DNA of 64,000 nt from Bordetella pseudohinzii (GTDB lineage: Bacteria > Pseudomonadota > Gammaproteobacteria > Burkholderiales > Burkholderiaceae_B): NCBI RefSeq assembly GCF_000657795.2, contig NZ_JHEP02000016.1, positions 1 through 64,000 on the forward strand. The letters are read 5' to 3'. The translations under genes and the position numbers were made by a program. Shown one piece after another: positions 24,282-31,787 of this stretch. The notes under the pieces were generated by a model. That model was not told the DNA's origin. It did no database searches and saw only the letters and a program-made list of their open reading frames with translations. How positions within the stretch are numbered: position 1 is the first letter of the stretch; every line of letters starts with the position of its first letter.

Positions 24282-24989
24282 ATGAACGCAGAAATCAAGC
24301 GCTGCATCGACGATCTGGTCGTCGCCAACCGCGTGCTGGCCCGCTTCGGCGTGCTGGACGGCTTCGGCCACGTCAGCGTGCGCAATCCCCAGGACCCCAC
24401 GCGCTTCTTCCTGTCGCGCTCGCTGGCGCCCGAGCTGGTCACCGCCGAAGACATCATGGAGTTCGGCATGGACTCCGAGGTGGCCGGCGCCGATGACCGC
24501 AAGCCCTATCTCGAACGCTATATCCACGGCGAAATCTACCGCGCCCGCCCTGATGTGAACGCCGTCGTTCACAGCCACTCGCCCTCGGTGATTCCCTTCG
24601 CGGGCTCTTCGGTGCGGCTGCGGCCCATCTACCACATGGCGGGTTTCCTGGGCGGCGGCGCGCCGGTGTTCGACATCGCCTGCTGCTTCGGCCATACCGA
24701 CATGCTAGTGCGCAACCGCGATCACGGCCGCGAACTGGCCAAGACCCTGGGCGACGGCCATATCTCGCTCATGCGCGGCCACGGTTTTGTCGCCGTCGGC
24801 CCGGGCATTCCCACCGCCGTCTACCGCGCCGTCTATACCGAGATGAACGCCGGCATGCAGCAGAAAGCCATCGGCCTGAACGGCGACATCACCTTCCTGA
24901 CCGCCGAAGAGGCGCGGCTGGCCGACGAGATGATGGCCGGCGTGATGAACCGGCCCTGGGAGCTCTGGAAGAAAAAGGCGTTCGACTGA
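24282..24989 (+). CDS. Class II aldolase/adducin-family protein
   Basis: A 235-residue zinc-dependent aldolase/epimerase-fold protein. Metal ligands are seen in VVHSHSPSV (His-x-His) and MRGHGFVAVG (His), with the acid supplied by the ERYIHGEIYRARPDV region. Family members cleave or decarboxylate phosphorylated or free hydroxy-keto acids (fuculose-phosphate aldolase, 3-oxo-tetronate decarboxylase and others). It is in an operon with the Bug receptor, 17 bp apart, with AAGGAAAG before the ATG at 24282. Confidence 0.9.
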   Translation: MNAEIKRCIDDLVVANRVLARFGVLDGFGHVSVRNPQDPTRFFLSRSLAPELVTAEDIMEFGMDSEVAGADDRKPYLERYIHGEIYRARPDVNAVVHSHSPSVIPFAGSSVRLRPIYHMAGFLGGGAPVFDIACCFGHTDMLVRNRDHGRELAKTLGDGHISLMRGHGFVAVGPGIPTAVYRAVYTEMNAGMQQKAIGLNGDITFLTAEEARLADEMMAGVMNRPWELWKKKAFD

Positions 24990-25007
24990 GGCCGGCCCCG
25001 GCCGCCT

Positions 25008-25424
25008 TCACTGGGGCCACTCGGGATTCCAGACGATTTCCCAGAGATGTCCATCGGGATCCTGGAAGTAGCCGGAATAGCCGCCCCAGAATGTGTCGTG
25101 GGGCGCCTTGACGATCGTCGCTCCGGCCGCGCCGGCCTGGGTGATGATCCGGTCGACTTCGGCCTTAGCGTTGACGTTATGGCCCAGCGTCATCTGCGTC
25201 GGGTTGAACGGCGCTGCCGCCAATCCGGTGTCATGCGCCAGGCTTGCGCGCGGCCAGAGCGCCAGGCGCAGGCCGGGCTGCAGGTCCAGGAAGACAACGG
25301 CGCCGTATTCGAACTCGGCGCCGATGATGCCGTCGGTCGGAAGGCCCAGGCCATCGCGGTAAAAACGCAGGGAGGCCTCAAGGTCTTCAACGCCGAGCGT
25401 GATGACGGTAATTTGTGGCTTCAT
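25008..25424 (-). CDS. VOC-family (glyoxalase/bleomycin-resistance fold) protein
   Basis: A 138-residue single-chain VOC protein. ITLGVEDLEASLRFYRDGLG opens the first beta-alpha-beta module. The second ends with WGGYSGYFQDPDGHLWEIVW, the conserved DPDGH.WE motif carrying a metal-ligand Glu. The fold serves isomerases, dioxygenases and antibiotic-binding proteins; the activity here is unknown. The ATG at 25424 is used in preference to an upstream in-frame ATG at 25466, which lacks a ribosome site. Confidence 0.87.
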   Translation of the reverse strand: MKPQITVITLGVEDLEASLRFYRDGLGLPTDGIIGAEFEYGAVVFLDLQPGLRLALWPRASLAHDTGLAAAPFNPTQMTLGHNVNAKAEVDRIITQAGAAGATIVKAPHDTFWGGYSGYFQDPDGHLWEIVWNPEWPQ

Positions 25425-25522
25425 GGGGGTGTCTCCATTCCAGTGGCCAGTGTATCGCCGCCGCATCCGGCGGCCCCGCGCCAGGCAGGCGCCCCTGGGC
25501 GGCAGGGTAAAATCTCTTCCCC

Positions 25523-26578
25523 ATGCGCTTTTCCGACTTCGACCAACGCCTCGCCGCCTGCGGCGCCTTGCCCGTGCATCGCGGCCGGCTCGTGCGCGCC
25601 TGGCTGCAAGGGCAGGCGCTTGACGCCGGCACGCGGCGGCAAAGCTCCGAACACTTCCTGCCGCTCGCGGTGCGCGGCGCCATGCCCGCCCTGACGGCGG
25701 AGCTGGCCGGCCTGGCGCGCGTGCGCTCCGAACACGCCGGCAGCGATGGCTCGCGCCTGCTTGTCGAACTGGCCGACGGGCAGATGGTGGAAAGCGTGCT
25801 GCTGCCGCGCGGCGGGCTGTGCGTGTCCACCCAGGTGGGCTGCGCGGTGGGCTGCCGCTTCTGCATGACCGGCAAGAGCGGCCTGATCCGCCAGATCACG
25901 AGCATGGAGATCCTGGCCCAGGTGGTGCTGGCGCGGCGCCTGCGCGCCGTGAAAAAAGTCGTCTTCATGGGCATGGGCGAGCCGGCGCACAATCTCGACA
26001 ACGTGCTCGAGGCCATCGACCTGCTGGGGGCCGAAGGCAATATCGGCCACAAGAATCTCGTGTTTTCCACCGTGGGCGATCCGCGCGTGTTCGAGGCCTT
26101 GCCGCGCCAGCGCATCAAGCCCGCGCTGGCGCTGTCGCTGCACACGACCAAGGCCGCGCTGCGCGAACAGCTGCTGCCGCGCGCGCCTAAGCTTGCGCCG
26201 CAGGCGCTGGTCGAGCTGGGCGAGCGTTATGCGCGCGCCACCGACTATCCCATCCAATATCAATGGACGCTGCTCAAGGGCGTCAACGATGGCGACGACG
26301 AGCTCGATGCCATCGTGCCGCTGCTCAAGGGCAAGTACGGCGTGCTCAACCTCATCCCCTTCAACAGCCTCGAAGGGGATGACTACCAGCGCCCCGATGC
26401 CGAACGCATCCGCGAGATCGTCCGCCAGCTGCACCGTAGAGGAGTGCTGGCCAAGGTGAGGAATAGCGCCGGGCAGGACGTGGACGGCGGCTGCGGCCAG
26501 TTGCGCGCGCGCGCCGTCGGCGCGGCGCGGACGGTCGAGCTGCGCCGCAGGCCCGCGGCCAGGCCGCAAGCCGTCTAG
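25523..26578 (+). CDS. RlmN/Cfr-family radical SAM RNA methyltransferase (RlmN-like paralogue)
   Basis: A 351-residue radical SAM enzyme. The [4Fe-4S] ligands are Cys107, Cys111 and Cys114 (CAVGCRFC); the methyl-carrying cysteines of this family correspond to Cys324 (DGGCGQL) and Cys100. SAM motifs VVFMGMGEPAHNLDNV and FSTVG follow. The family makes 2-methyladenosine in 23S rRNA A2503 and tRNA A37. The usual rlmN of Betaproteobacteria sits beside ndk and hisS; this one is isolated and shorter at the N-terminus, so it is probably a second copy with an unknown RNA target. Confidence 0.85.
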   Translation: MRFSDFDQRLAACGALPVHRGRLVRAWLQGQALDAGTRRQSSEHFLPLAVRGAMPALTAELAGLARVRSEHAGSDGSRLLVELADGQMVESVLLPRGGLCVSTQVGCAVGCRFCMTGKSGLIRQITSMEILAQVVLARRLRAVKKVVFMGMGEPAHNLDNVLEAIDLLGAEGNIGHKNLVFSTVGDPRVFEALPRQRIKPALALSLHTTKAALREQLLPRAPKLAPQALVELGERYARATDYPIQYQWTLLKGVNDGDDELDAIVPLLKGKYGVLNLIPFNSLEGDDYQRPDAERIREIVRQLHRRGVLAKVRNSAGQDVDGGCGQLRARAVGAARTVELRRRPAARPQAV

Positions 26579-26673
26579 GCCGGGCGGTCCATCCGGCGGG
26601 GCAAGGGCGCAAGGCGGCCTGCCGCGCCGACCTCGGGTTCTTCCCAATATTCCAGCGGCGCTGCCGCAAAGTA

Positions 26674-26688
26674 GGATGTCCAACATCC
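26674..26688. promoter_or_regulatory. Probable GntR operator (15-bp palindrome)
   Basis: GGATGT-CCA-ACATCC is a perfect 6-3-6 inverted repeat 25 bp before the CoA-transferase start. The operon encodes a FadR-type GntR regulator as its second gene, making this its likely operator. No other palindrome is seen in the 135-bp gap. Confidence 0.65.
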
Positions 26689-26713
26689 AACAACTAGATG
26701 ATGAGACAGCCCC

Positions 26714-27892
26714 ATGATGTTTTCTCCCCTCAAGCGCTTTGTGGTCCTGGATCTGTCGCGCGTGCGCTCGGGGCCGGCGGCGGTGCGGCAGTTCGCCGAT
26801 TGGGGCGCCGATGTGATCAAGATCGAGGAGCCCAGCGAGGTCAAGGACGACAAGCCGGGCGGGGCGGCCAAGTTCAGCGATTACCAGAACACGCATCGCA
26901 ACAAGCGCAGCCTGACGCTCAATCTCAAGCATCCCGAGGGCCGGGCCGTCTTCCTGGAGCTGGTCAAGCGCGCCGATGTGCTGGTGGAGAACTACCGGCC
27001 CTCGGTCAAGGCCAAGCTGGGCATCGACTATGCATCGCTGTCGCGCATCAATCCGGGCCTGGTCTACGCCAGCATCTCGGGCTTTGGGCAGGATGGCCCT
27101 TATGCGGACCGTCCCGGGCTGGACCAGATCGCCCAGGGCCTGGGCGGCTTGATGTCGGTGACCGGCGAGGCCGACCGCGGCCCGATGCGGGCCGGCATCC
27201 CCGTGGCCGACCTGAGCGCCGGCCTGTTCGCGGCCATCGGCATCCTGATCGCGCTGCTGGACCGCGAGCAGACCGGCAAGGGCCGCTGGGTGCAGACCTC
27301 GCTGCTGCAGTCGCAGATCTGGATGATGGATTTCCAGGCCACGCGCTGGTTGATCGACGGCGAAGTGCCCGGCCAATCGGGCAATGACCATCCGACCAGT
27401 TCGCCCACCGGCGTCTATCCCACCGCCGACGGCTACATCAATATCGCCGCCATGGGGTCGAGCATGTTCACGCGGCTGTGCGAGGTGCTGGAGCTGCCGG
27501 CCCTGGCCGAGGATCCGCGTTTCGCCTCGGCGGGGCTGCGGGTGGAGAACCGCGCGGCGCTCAATGCGCAGATCGTGGCGCGCACGCGCCAGCGCGGCAG
27601 CGCGGAATGGATAGAACGCCTGAACGCGGCCGGCGTGCCTTGCGGTCCCATCTTGAGCATGGATGGCGCCTTCGAGAACGAACAGGTGCGGCATCTGAAC
27701 GTGACGCGCCGGGTCAGCCATCCGCAGCGCGGCGAGATCGATATCCTGGCCCAGCCCGTCATCTTCGGCGACACCGAGCCCGGGCCGGTGACACCGGCGC
27801 CCGAAACGGGGGCGCACACCGATGACATCCTGCTGTGGCTGGGCTTGGACGAGGCGGCGCGCGGGCGTTTGCGCGCCGTCGGCGCTGTGTGA
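26714..27892 (+). CDS. CaiB/BaiF-family (class III) CoA-transferase
   Basis: A 392-residue class III CoA-transferase, moving CoA between carboxylic acids (formyl-CoA, carnitinyl-CoA, succinyl-CoA type). VLDLSRVRSGPAAVRQFADW is the N-terminal motif and GADVIKIEEP follows. The catalytic aspartate is Asp166 in IPVADLSAG, and the C-terminal domain has AGVPCGPILSMDGAF. It is first in a cluster with a GntR regulator, an enoyl-CoA hydratase and a Bug receptor. In this setting it probably activates an imported acid to its CoA thioester. Confidence 0.93.
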   Translation: MMFSPLKRFVVLDLSRVRSGPAAVRQFADWGADVIKIEEPSEVKDDKPGGAAKFSDYQNTHRNKRSLTLNLKHPEGRAVFLELVKRADVLVENYRPSVKAKLGIDYASLSRINPGLVYASISGFGQDGPYADRPGLDQIAQGLGGLMSVTGEADRGPMRAGIPVADLSAGLFAAIGILIALLDREQTGKGRWVQTSLLQSQIWMMDFQATRWLIDGEVPGQSGNDHPTSSPTGVYPTADGYINIAAMGSSMFTRLCEVLELPALAEDPRFASAGLRVENRAALNAQIVARTRQRGSAEWIERLNAAGVPCGPILSMDGAFENEQVRHLNVTRRVSHPQRGEIDILAQPVIFGDTEPGPVTPAPETGAHTDDILLWLGLDEAARGRLRAVGAV

Positions 27893-27926
27893 CACCATCG
27901 GGGCTTTTGCTTCCATCAGGATTCCC

Positions 27927-28661
27927 ATGGCAACGTCCGCGTCCGACACGCTGTTCGGCAGTCTCAACCGGCCCGAGAACCTGGCCGATGAGATCGCGCA
28001 GCAGATCCGCCAGAAGATACTCAGCCAGGCTTTCGAGCCGGGAGAGCGCCTGCCCACCGAGTTCGAGCTGGCCCAGCGTTTCGGGGTCAGCCGCAATGTG
28101 GTGCGCGAGGCTATCGCGCGCCTGAAGCTGTCGGGCTATGTGGAGACGCGGCGCGGGGTGGGCAGCTTCGTGGCCGCCGGCGGGCAGGCCAACTTCGAGA
28201 TCCTGCCCGAGGACCTGCTGCGCGCCGAGGCGCTGGAGCAGATCTACCAGCTGCGCGTGGAGATCGAGGCCGGCGCCGCGGCCCTGGCGGCCCAGCACCG
28301 CAGCGACGCCCAGCTTGAAGCCCTGCGCGGCGCGCTGGCCCAGGTGGACGCCGCCCGCGAAGACTGGCGCCAAGGGGCCGACCGGGCGCTGGACTTCCAC
28401 ATGGCGGTCTGCCAAGCCAGCAACAACCCCTATTTCGTGCGGCTCTTGTCGCTGTTCGGCCGGGCCATCGGCGATGCGGTGCGCACGCTGCGCTATGGCA
28501 GCACGGGCACCGGGCGCATGGCCGAGGTCGAAGCGGAACACCACCGGATTTTCGACGCTATCGCCGCGCGCGATAGCGAAGGCGCCCGCGCGGCGATGCG
28601 CGAGCATTTGAGCAACGGCATGCTGCGCCGGCAGGCGCAGCTGCGCACACGCAGCGATTGA
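27927..28661 (+). CDS. GntR-family regulator, FadR (FCD) subgroup
   Basis: A 244-residue repressor. The winged helix (about 15-80) contains ERLPTEFELAQRFGVSRN and VVREAIARLKLSGYVETRRG. The all-helical FCD ligand domain (about 95-235) has the metal-site pattern with DFHMAV, EHHRIF and MREHL histidines. The start at 27927 follows ATCAGGATTCCC. It is embedded between the CoA-transferase and hydratase genes, so it likely controls the cluster through the palindrome at 26674-26688, with a cluster metabolite as inducer. Confidence 0.92.
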   Translation: MATSASDTLFGSLNRPENLADEIAQQIRQKILSQAFEPGERLPTEFELAQRFGVSRNVVREAIARLKLSGYVETRRGVGSFVAAGGQANFEILPEDLLRAEALEQIYQLRVEIEAGAAALAAQHRSDAQLEALRGALAQVDAAREDWRQGADRALDFHMAVCQASNNPYFVRLLSLFGRAIGDAVRTLRYGSTGTGRMAEVEAEHHRIFDAIAARDSEGARAAMREHLSNGMLRRQAQLRTRSD

Positions 28662-28675
28662 TCACGAGACAGCCC

Positions 28676-29491
28676 ATGGATAGCCAGCGCATTTTGCAGG
28701 ATCGCATCACCGACAACCTCATCGTGGAAAAGCGGGGCGCGGCCGGGTGGATCACGTTCAATGATCCGGCGCGGCACAATGCCGTGTCCTTCGCGATGTG
28801 GGAGGGGATCCCGATCGCCCTGCGGGCGCTGGCCGAAGATCCGGCCATCCGCGTGGTCGTGCTGGCCGGCGCGGGCGAGCGCGCCTTTGTCAGCGGCGCC
28901 AATATCTCGCAGTTCGATACGCTGCGCTCGGGCGAGGAGGCGGTGCAGGCCTATGAGCGCGTGGCCGAGGCCGCCCAGCTGGCCCTCTATGACTATGACA
29001 AGCCCACCATCGCGCGCATCAAGGGCTATTGCATTGGCGGCGGGCTGAACATCGCGCTGTGCTGCGATCTGCGCGTCGCTTCGGAAGACAGCAGTTTCGC
29101 CATCCCGGCCGGCAAGCTCGGCCTGGGCTATCGCATGACGGCCATCCGCAATCTGGTCACCGCCGCCGGGCCGGCCCGCGCGCTGGAGATTTTCCTGACG
29201 GCGGCGCGTTACACGGCCGCCGAAGCCGCGCAGCTGGGGCTGGTGCACAAAGTGGTCCCGGCCGGCGAGCTGGACCAGGCCCTGCGGACCTATCTCGACC
29301 AGATCGGCGCCAATGCGCCGCTTACGCTCATGGCCGGCAAGAAGATGATCCGCCAGATGCAGCAGCTGGGGCCGCAGGTCGACATGCGGGCCATGAACGA
29401 GCTGGTGCTGGCCTGCTTCGAGAGCAATGACTACCGCGAGGGCCGGCGCGCCTTCGCCGAAAAACGCGCGCCGGTGTTCACCGGCAGCTGA
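28676..29491 (+). CDS. Enoyl-CoA hydratase/isomerase-family protein
   Basis: A 271-residue crotonase. The oxyanion-hole motifs are RAFVSGANISQF (about 68-79) and KGYCIGGGLNIAL (about 117-129), and the region that supplies catalytic acids reads SFAIPAGKLGLGYRM. The usual catalytic Glu positions are not both obvious, so hydratase activity is not certain. Crotonases also act as lyases, isomerases or hydrolases. It lies 14 bp after the GntR gene; the ATG at 28676 is preferred over a TTG overlapping the previous stop. Confidence 0.88.
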   Translation: MDSQRILQDRITDNLIVEKRGAAGWITFNDPARHNAVSFAMWEGIPIALRALAEDPAIRVVVLAGAGERAFVSGANISQFDTLRSGEEAVQAYERVAEAAQLALYDYDKPTIARIKGYCIGGGLNIALCCDLRVASEDSSFAIPAGKLGLGYRMTAIRNLVTAAGPARALEIFLTAARYTAAEAAQLGLVHKVVPAGELDQALRTYLDQIGANAPLTLMAGKKMIRQMQQLGPQVDMRAMNELVLACFESNDYREGRRAFAEKRAPVFTGS

Positions 29492-29630
29492 TTCCGCCTT
29501 TGGCAGTGTGTTGTTTGATGCCGGCCTGGCCGGCAGGACCGCGTGCGCCCGCCACGCGGCGGGCGCGCGCGCCCATCGCGGGACGCCGGGCCGGGCGTGG
29601 CGGCCAACAAAAACAATGACGGAGACCTTC

Positions 29631-30593
29631 ATGAAAAAAGCCCTGGCAGCCCTGCTGCTGACAACCGCCCTGCCGGCCGCCCAGGCCGCCTATCCCGAGC
29701 AGCCCATACGCATCGTCATCGGCTATGCCCCCGGCGGCACCACCGATATCCTGGCGCGCGCGCTGGCCGAACAGCTGGGCAAGACGCTCAAGCAGTCCAT
29801 CATTGTCGAGAACAAACCGGGGGCGGCGGGCAATATTGCCGCGGCCTCGGTGCAACAGGCCGCGCCCGACGGCTACACGGTCTTCATGGCCACGGTGTCC
29901 AGCCACGGCATCAATCCCGCCTTGTACAAGAAGTCGCTAGGCTATGATCCCGTGGGCGGCTTTGTGCCGGTCGGCATGGTGGCGGCGATCCCGCTGGTGC
30001 TGGTGGCCAACCCCAAGCTGCCCGCCACCGATGTGGCCGGCCTGGTGGCGCTGGCCAAGTCCAAGCCGGGCGAGATGAACTATTCATCAAGCGGCAATGG
30101 CTCGCCCGTGCACCTGGCCGGGGCCATGTTCGCGCAGCAGGCGCATCTGGACATCGTGCACGTGCCTTATCGCGGCGGCTCGCTGGCCAACACCGCCGTG
30201 ATGACGGGCGAGGCGCAGTTCAGCTTCGCCACGCTGCCTGGCGCCATGCCCCAGGTCAAGGCGGGCGCGCTGCGCGCCCTGGCCGTCACCACCCGCGAGC
30301 GTTCGCCGCAGCTGCCCGATGTGCCGACGGTGGCCGAAGCGCCGGGCTTCAAGGGTTATGAAATCAACACCTGGAACGCGCTGCTGGCGCCCAAGGGCAC
30401 GCCGCCCGAAGCCATCGCCACGCTTAACGCCGCCCTCAAGCAGGCCATGAGCTCGGACAAGCTCAAAGCGCATTTCCAGCGCGAAGGCGCCACGCCGGTC
30501 TCCAGCACCCCGGATGAACTCGCCGGCTTCATCCAGGCCGAGCTGGCCAAATGGGCCGAGGTGGTCCAGAGCGTCAATATCCGGGTGGACTGA
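29631..30593 (+). CDS. Bug-family (TctC-like) periplasmic substrate-binding protein
   Basis: A 320-residue protein with a textbook signal peptide (MKKALAALLLTTALPAAQA). The mature protein has the Bug motifs IVIGYAPGGTTDILARALAE and VENKPGAAGNIAAASV. Then come YSSSGNGSPVHLAGAMF in the ligand loop and DVPTVAEAPGFKGYE near residue 240. The ATG at 29631 follows GGAGACCTTC. It closes the CaiB/GntR/hydratase cluster and should bind the acid that the cluster degrades. No membrane partner genes are present. Confidence 0.93.
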   Translation: MKKALAALLLTTALPAAQAAYPEQPIRIVIGYAPGGTTDILARALAEQLGKTLKQSIIVENKPGAAGNIAAASVQQAAPDGYTVFMATVSSHGINPALYKKSLGYDPVGGFVPVGMVAAIPLVLVANPKLPATDVAGLVALAKSKPGEMNYSSSGNGSPVHLAGAMFAQQAHLDIVHVPYRGGSLANTAVMTGEAQFSFATLPGAMPQVKAGALRALAVTTRERSPQLPDVPTVAEAPGFKGYEINTWNALLAPKGTPPEAIATLNAALKQAMSSDKLKAHFQREGATPVSSTPDELAGFIQAELAKWAEVVQSVNIRVD

Positions 30594-30621
30594 GGTCTTG
30601 CGCGCTGTCGGTCCGGATCTT

Positions 30622-30665
30622 ATGCCGGCAGCGCGCGCTCGATGCGCGGCAGCTGCCGTTTTTTT
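30622..30665 (+). terminator. Probable terminator after the CaiB-Bug cluster
   Basis: GGCAGC near 30627 pairs with GCTGCC at 30652-30657 around an inner GCGC/GCGC stem, and a run of seven T follows (30659-30665). It lies about 30-70 bp after the Bug stop codon and is the only T-rich hairpin before the next gene. Confidence 0.6.
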
Positions 30666-30754
30666 GCCCGTGCTTGCCAAAATATGTATAAAACTGGATC
30701 TGGAATCAACCAGCCCCTGGCGCGCAGAATACCGCATCCCACACGGAGAAAAAC

Positions 30755-31480
30755 ATGACCGCCGCCCATCCCGCCAGCTATCCCGTCGATGACATCAACC
30801 GCGCCAAGCGCCGCTACGACCGCGCCGCCTATGACCACGCCACCGTGCATGCCCTGCTGGACACGGCGGCCCTGTGCCACGTGTCATATGTGATCGACGG
30901 CCAGCCCTATTGCACGCCGACGCTGTTCTGGCGCGACGGCAACCGGCTGTACTGGCATGGCTCCAGCGCCAGCCGCATGCTGCGCAATCTGTCCGAAGGC
31001 GAGCCGGCCTGCCTGACCGTCGCCCACCTGGACCGCCTGGTGCTGGCGCGCTGCGGTTTCAACCACTCGGTGGACTATCGCAGCGTCATGGCCTTTGGCC
31101 ATGCGCGCCTGGTCGAGGAGGGCGAGGAAAAGCAGCACGCCCTGGCCATGATGGTCAACCGCCTCTACCCCGGACGCACGGCCGGCCTGCGCGCCTCTCA
31201 TCCCCAGGAGCTCAAGGCCACCTCGGTGGTCTACATGGATATCGAGCGCGCCTCGGCCAAGGTGCGCGACAAGGGTGTGCTGGACGACGAGGAGGATTAT
31301 CCCTTGCCCATCTATGCCGAATCCATTCCGGTGCTGACCGTGCTGGGCCAGCCCCAGCCCTGTCCGCGCCTGGCGCCCGGCGTGGCGCGGCCGGCCGGGC
31401 TGGACGGCTACCAGGCGGGCCGGCGCCTGGACGAGGTGCTGGTCCAGGCGCATGCGGCGACCTTCGGGGCCGACAACTGA
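30755..31480 (+). CDS. Pyridoxamine 5'-phosphate oxidase-like (split-barrel) flavoprotein
   Basis: A 241-residue protein of the PNPOx-like FMN-binding family. ALCHVSYVIDGQPYCTPTLF with RLYWHGSSASRMLRNLSEG forms the split-barrel flavin site. VDYRSVMAFGHARLVEE and KATSVVYMDIERASAKVRD follow. True pyridoxine-phosphate oxidase residues are not evident. Homologues are often annotated only as 'pyridoxamine 5'-phosphate oxidase family' and may handle FMN or F420. GGAGAAAAAC precedes the ATG. Confidence 0.88.
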   Translation: MTAAHPASYPVDDINRAKRRYDRAAYDHATVHALLDTAALCHVSYVIDGQPYCTPTLFWRDGNRLYWHGSSASRMLRNLSEGEPACLTVAHLDRLVLARCGFNHSVDYRSVMAFGHARLVEEGEEKQHALAMMVNRLYPGRTAGLRASHPQELKATSVVYMDIERASAKVRDKGVLDDEEDYPLPIYAESIPVLTVLGQPQPCPRLAPGVARPAGLDGYQAGRRLDEVLVQAHAATFGADN

Positions 31481-31716
31481 CGCCGCCCTAAATCGCGTCG
31501 CGCGCCTGCCGTTAAGCCTACGTCAGAGGCCCGCTTTGGCCTCGCGTTCACAAAGGCTGTCATGACCGGCATTTCCGTCCTGACGGCAAGCATGCGCACG
31601 CCGCTTGCCGATTCTGCGCTGACGCCAAGCGCGTCAGCGCCCGTCCCGTCCATCGAGAGCCAGGATGGCGTGCGCGTGGCCCTGGGCGTGCTGGTAGATC
31701 GGGCGGGTGGGTCCGG
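31481..31716. other. Intergenic stretch with a short reading frame, otherwise empty
   Basis: The gap between the PNPOx-like gene and the iron receptor is 307 bp in all; its right end is the 63-bp repeat element. In the rest I see no promoter or RNA. A plus-strand frame from ATG 31562 (AAAGG eight bases before) reads MTGISVLTASMRTPLADSAL onward and runs into the repeat element, stopping at 31777. It resembles nothing I know and could be a remnant broken by the element. Confidence 0.35.
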
Positions 31717-31783
31717 CAGGTGTCAGACACCGAGCGGCACTCCCTCACGCGCCAAGCCGACGCTTGTCGGTGTCTGACACCTG
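31717..31783 (-). repeat. Solo copy of the 63-bp palindrome-bounded element
   Basis: A 17-bp perfect inverted repeat, CAGGTGTCAGACACCGA (31717-31733) and its complement (31767-31783), brackets 33 bp. The 63-bp core, 31719-31781, is the same length as the unit at 176-238. In inverted orientation it shares the inner CAAGCG, GAGGG and GTGCCGCT words. It sits five bases past the stop of the convergent iron-receptor gene. Confidence 0.85.
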
Positions 31784-31787
31784 GGGG

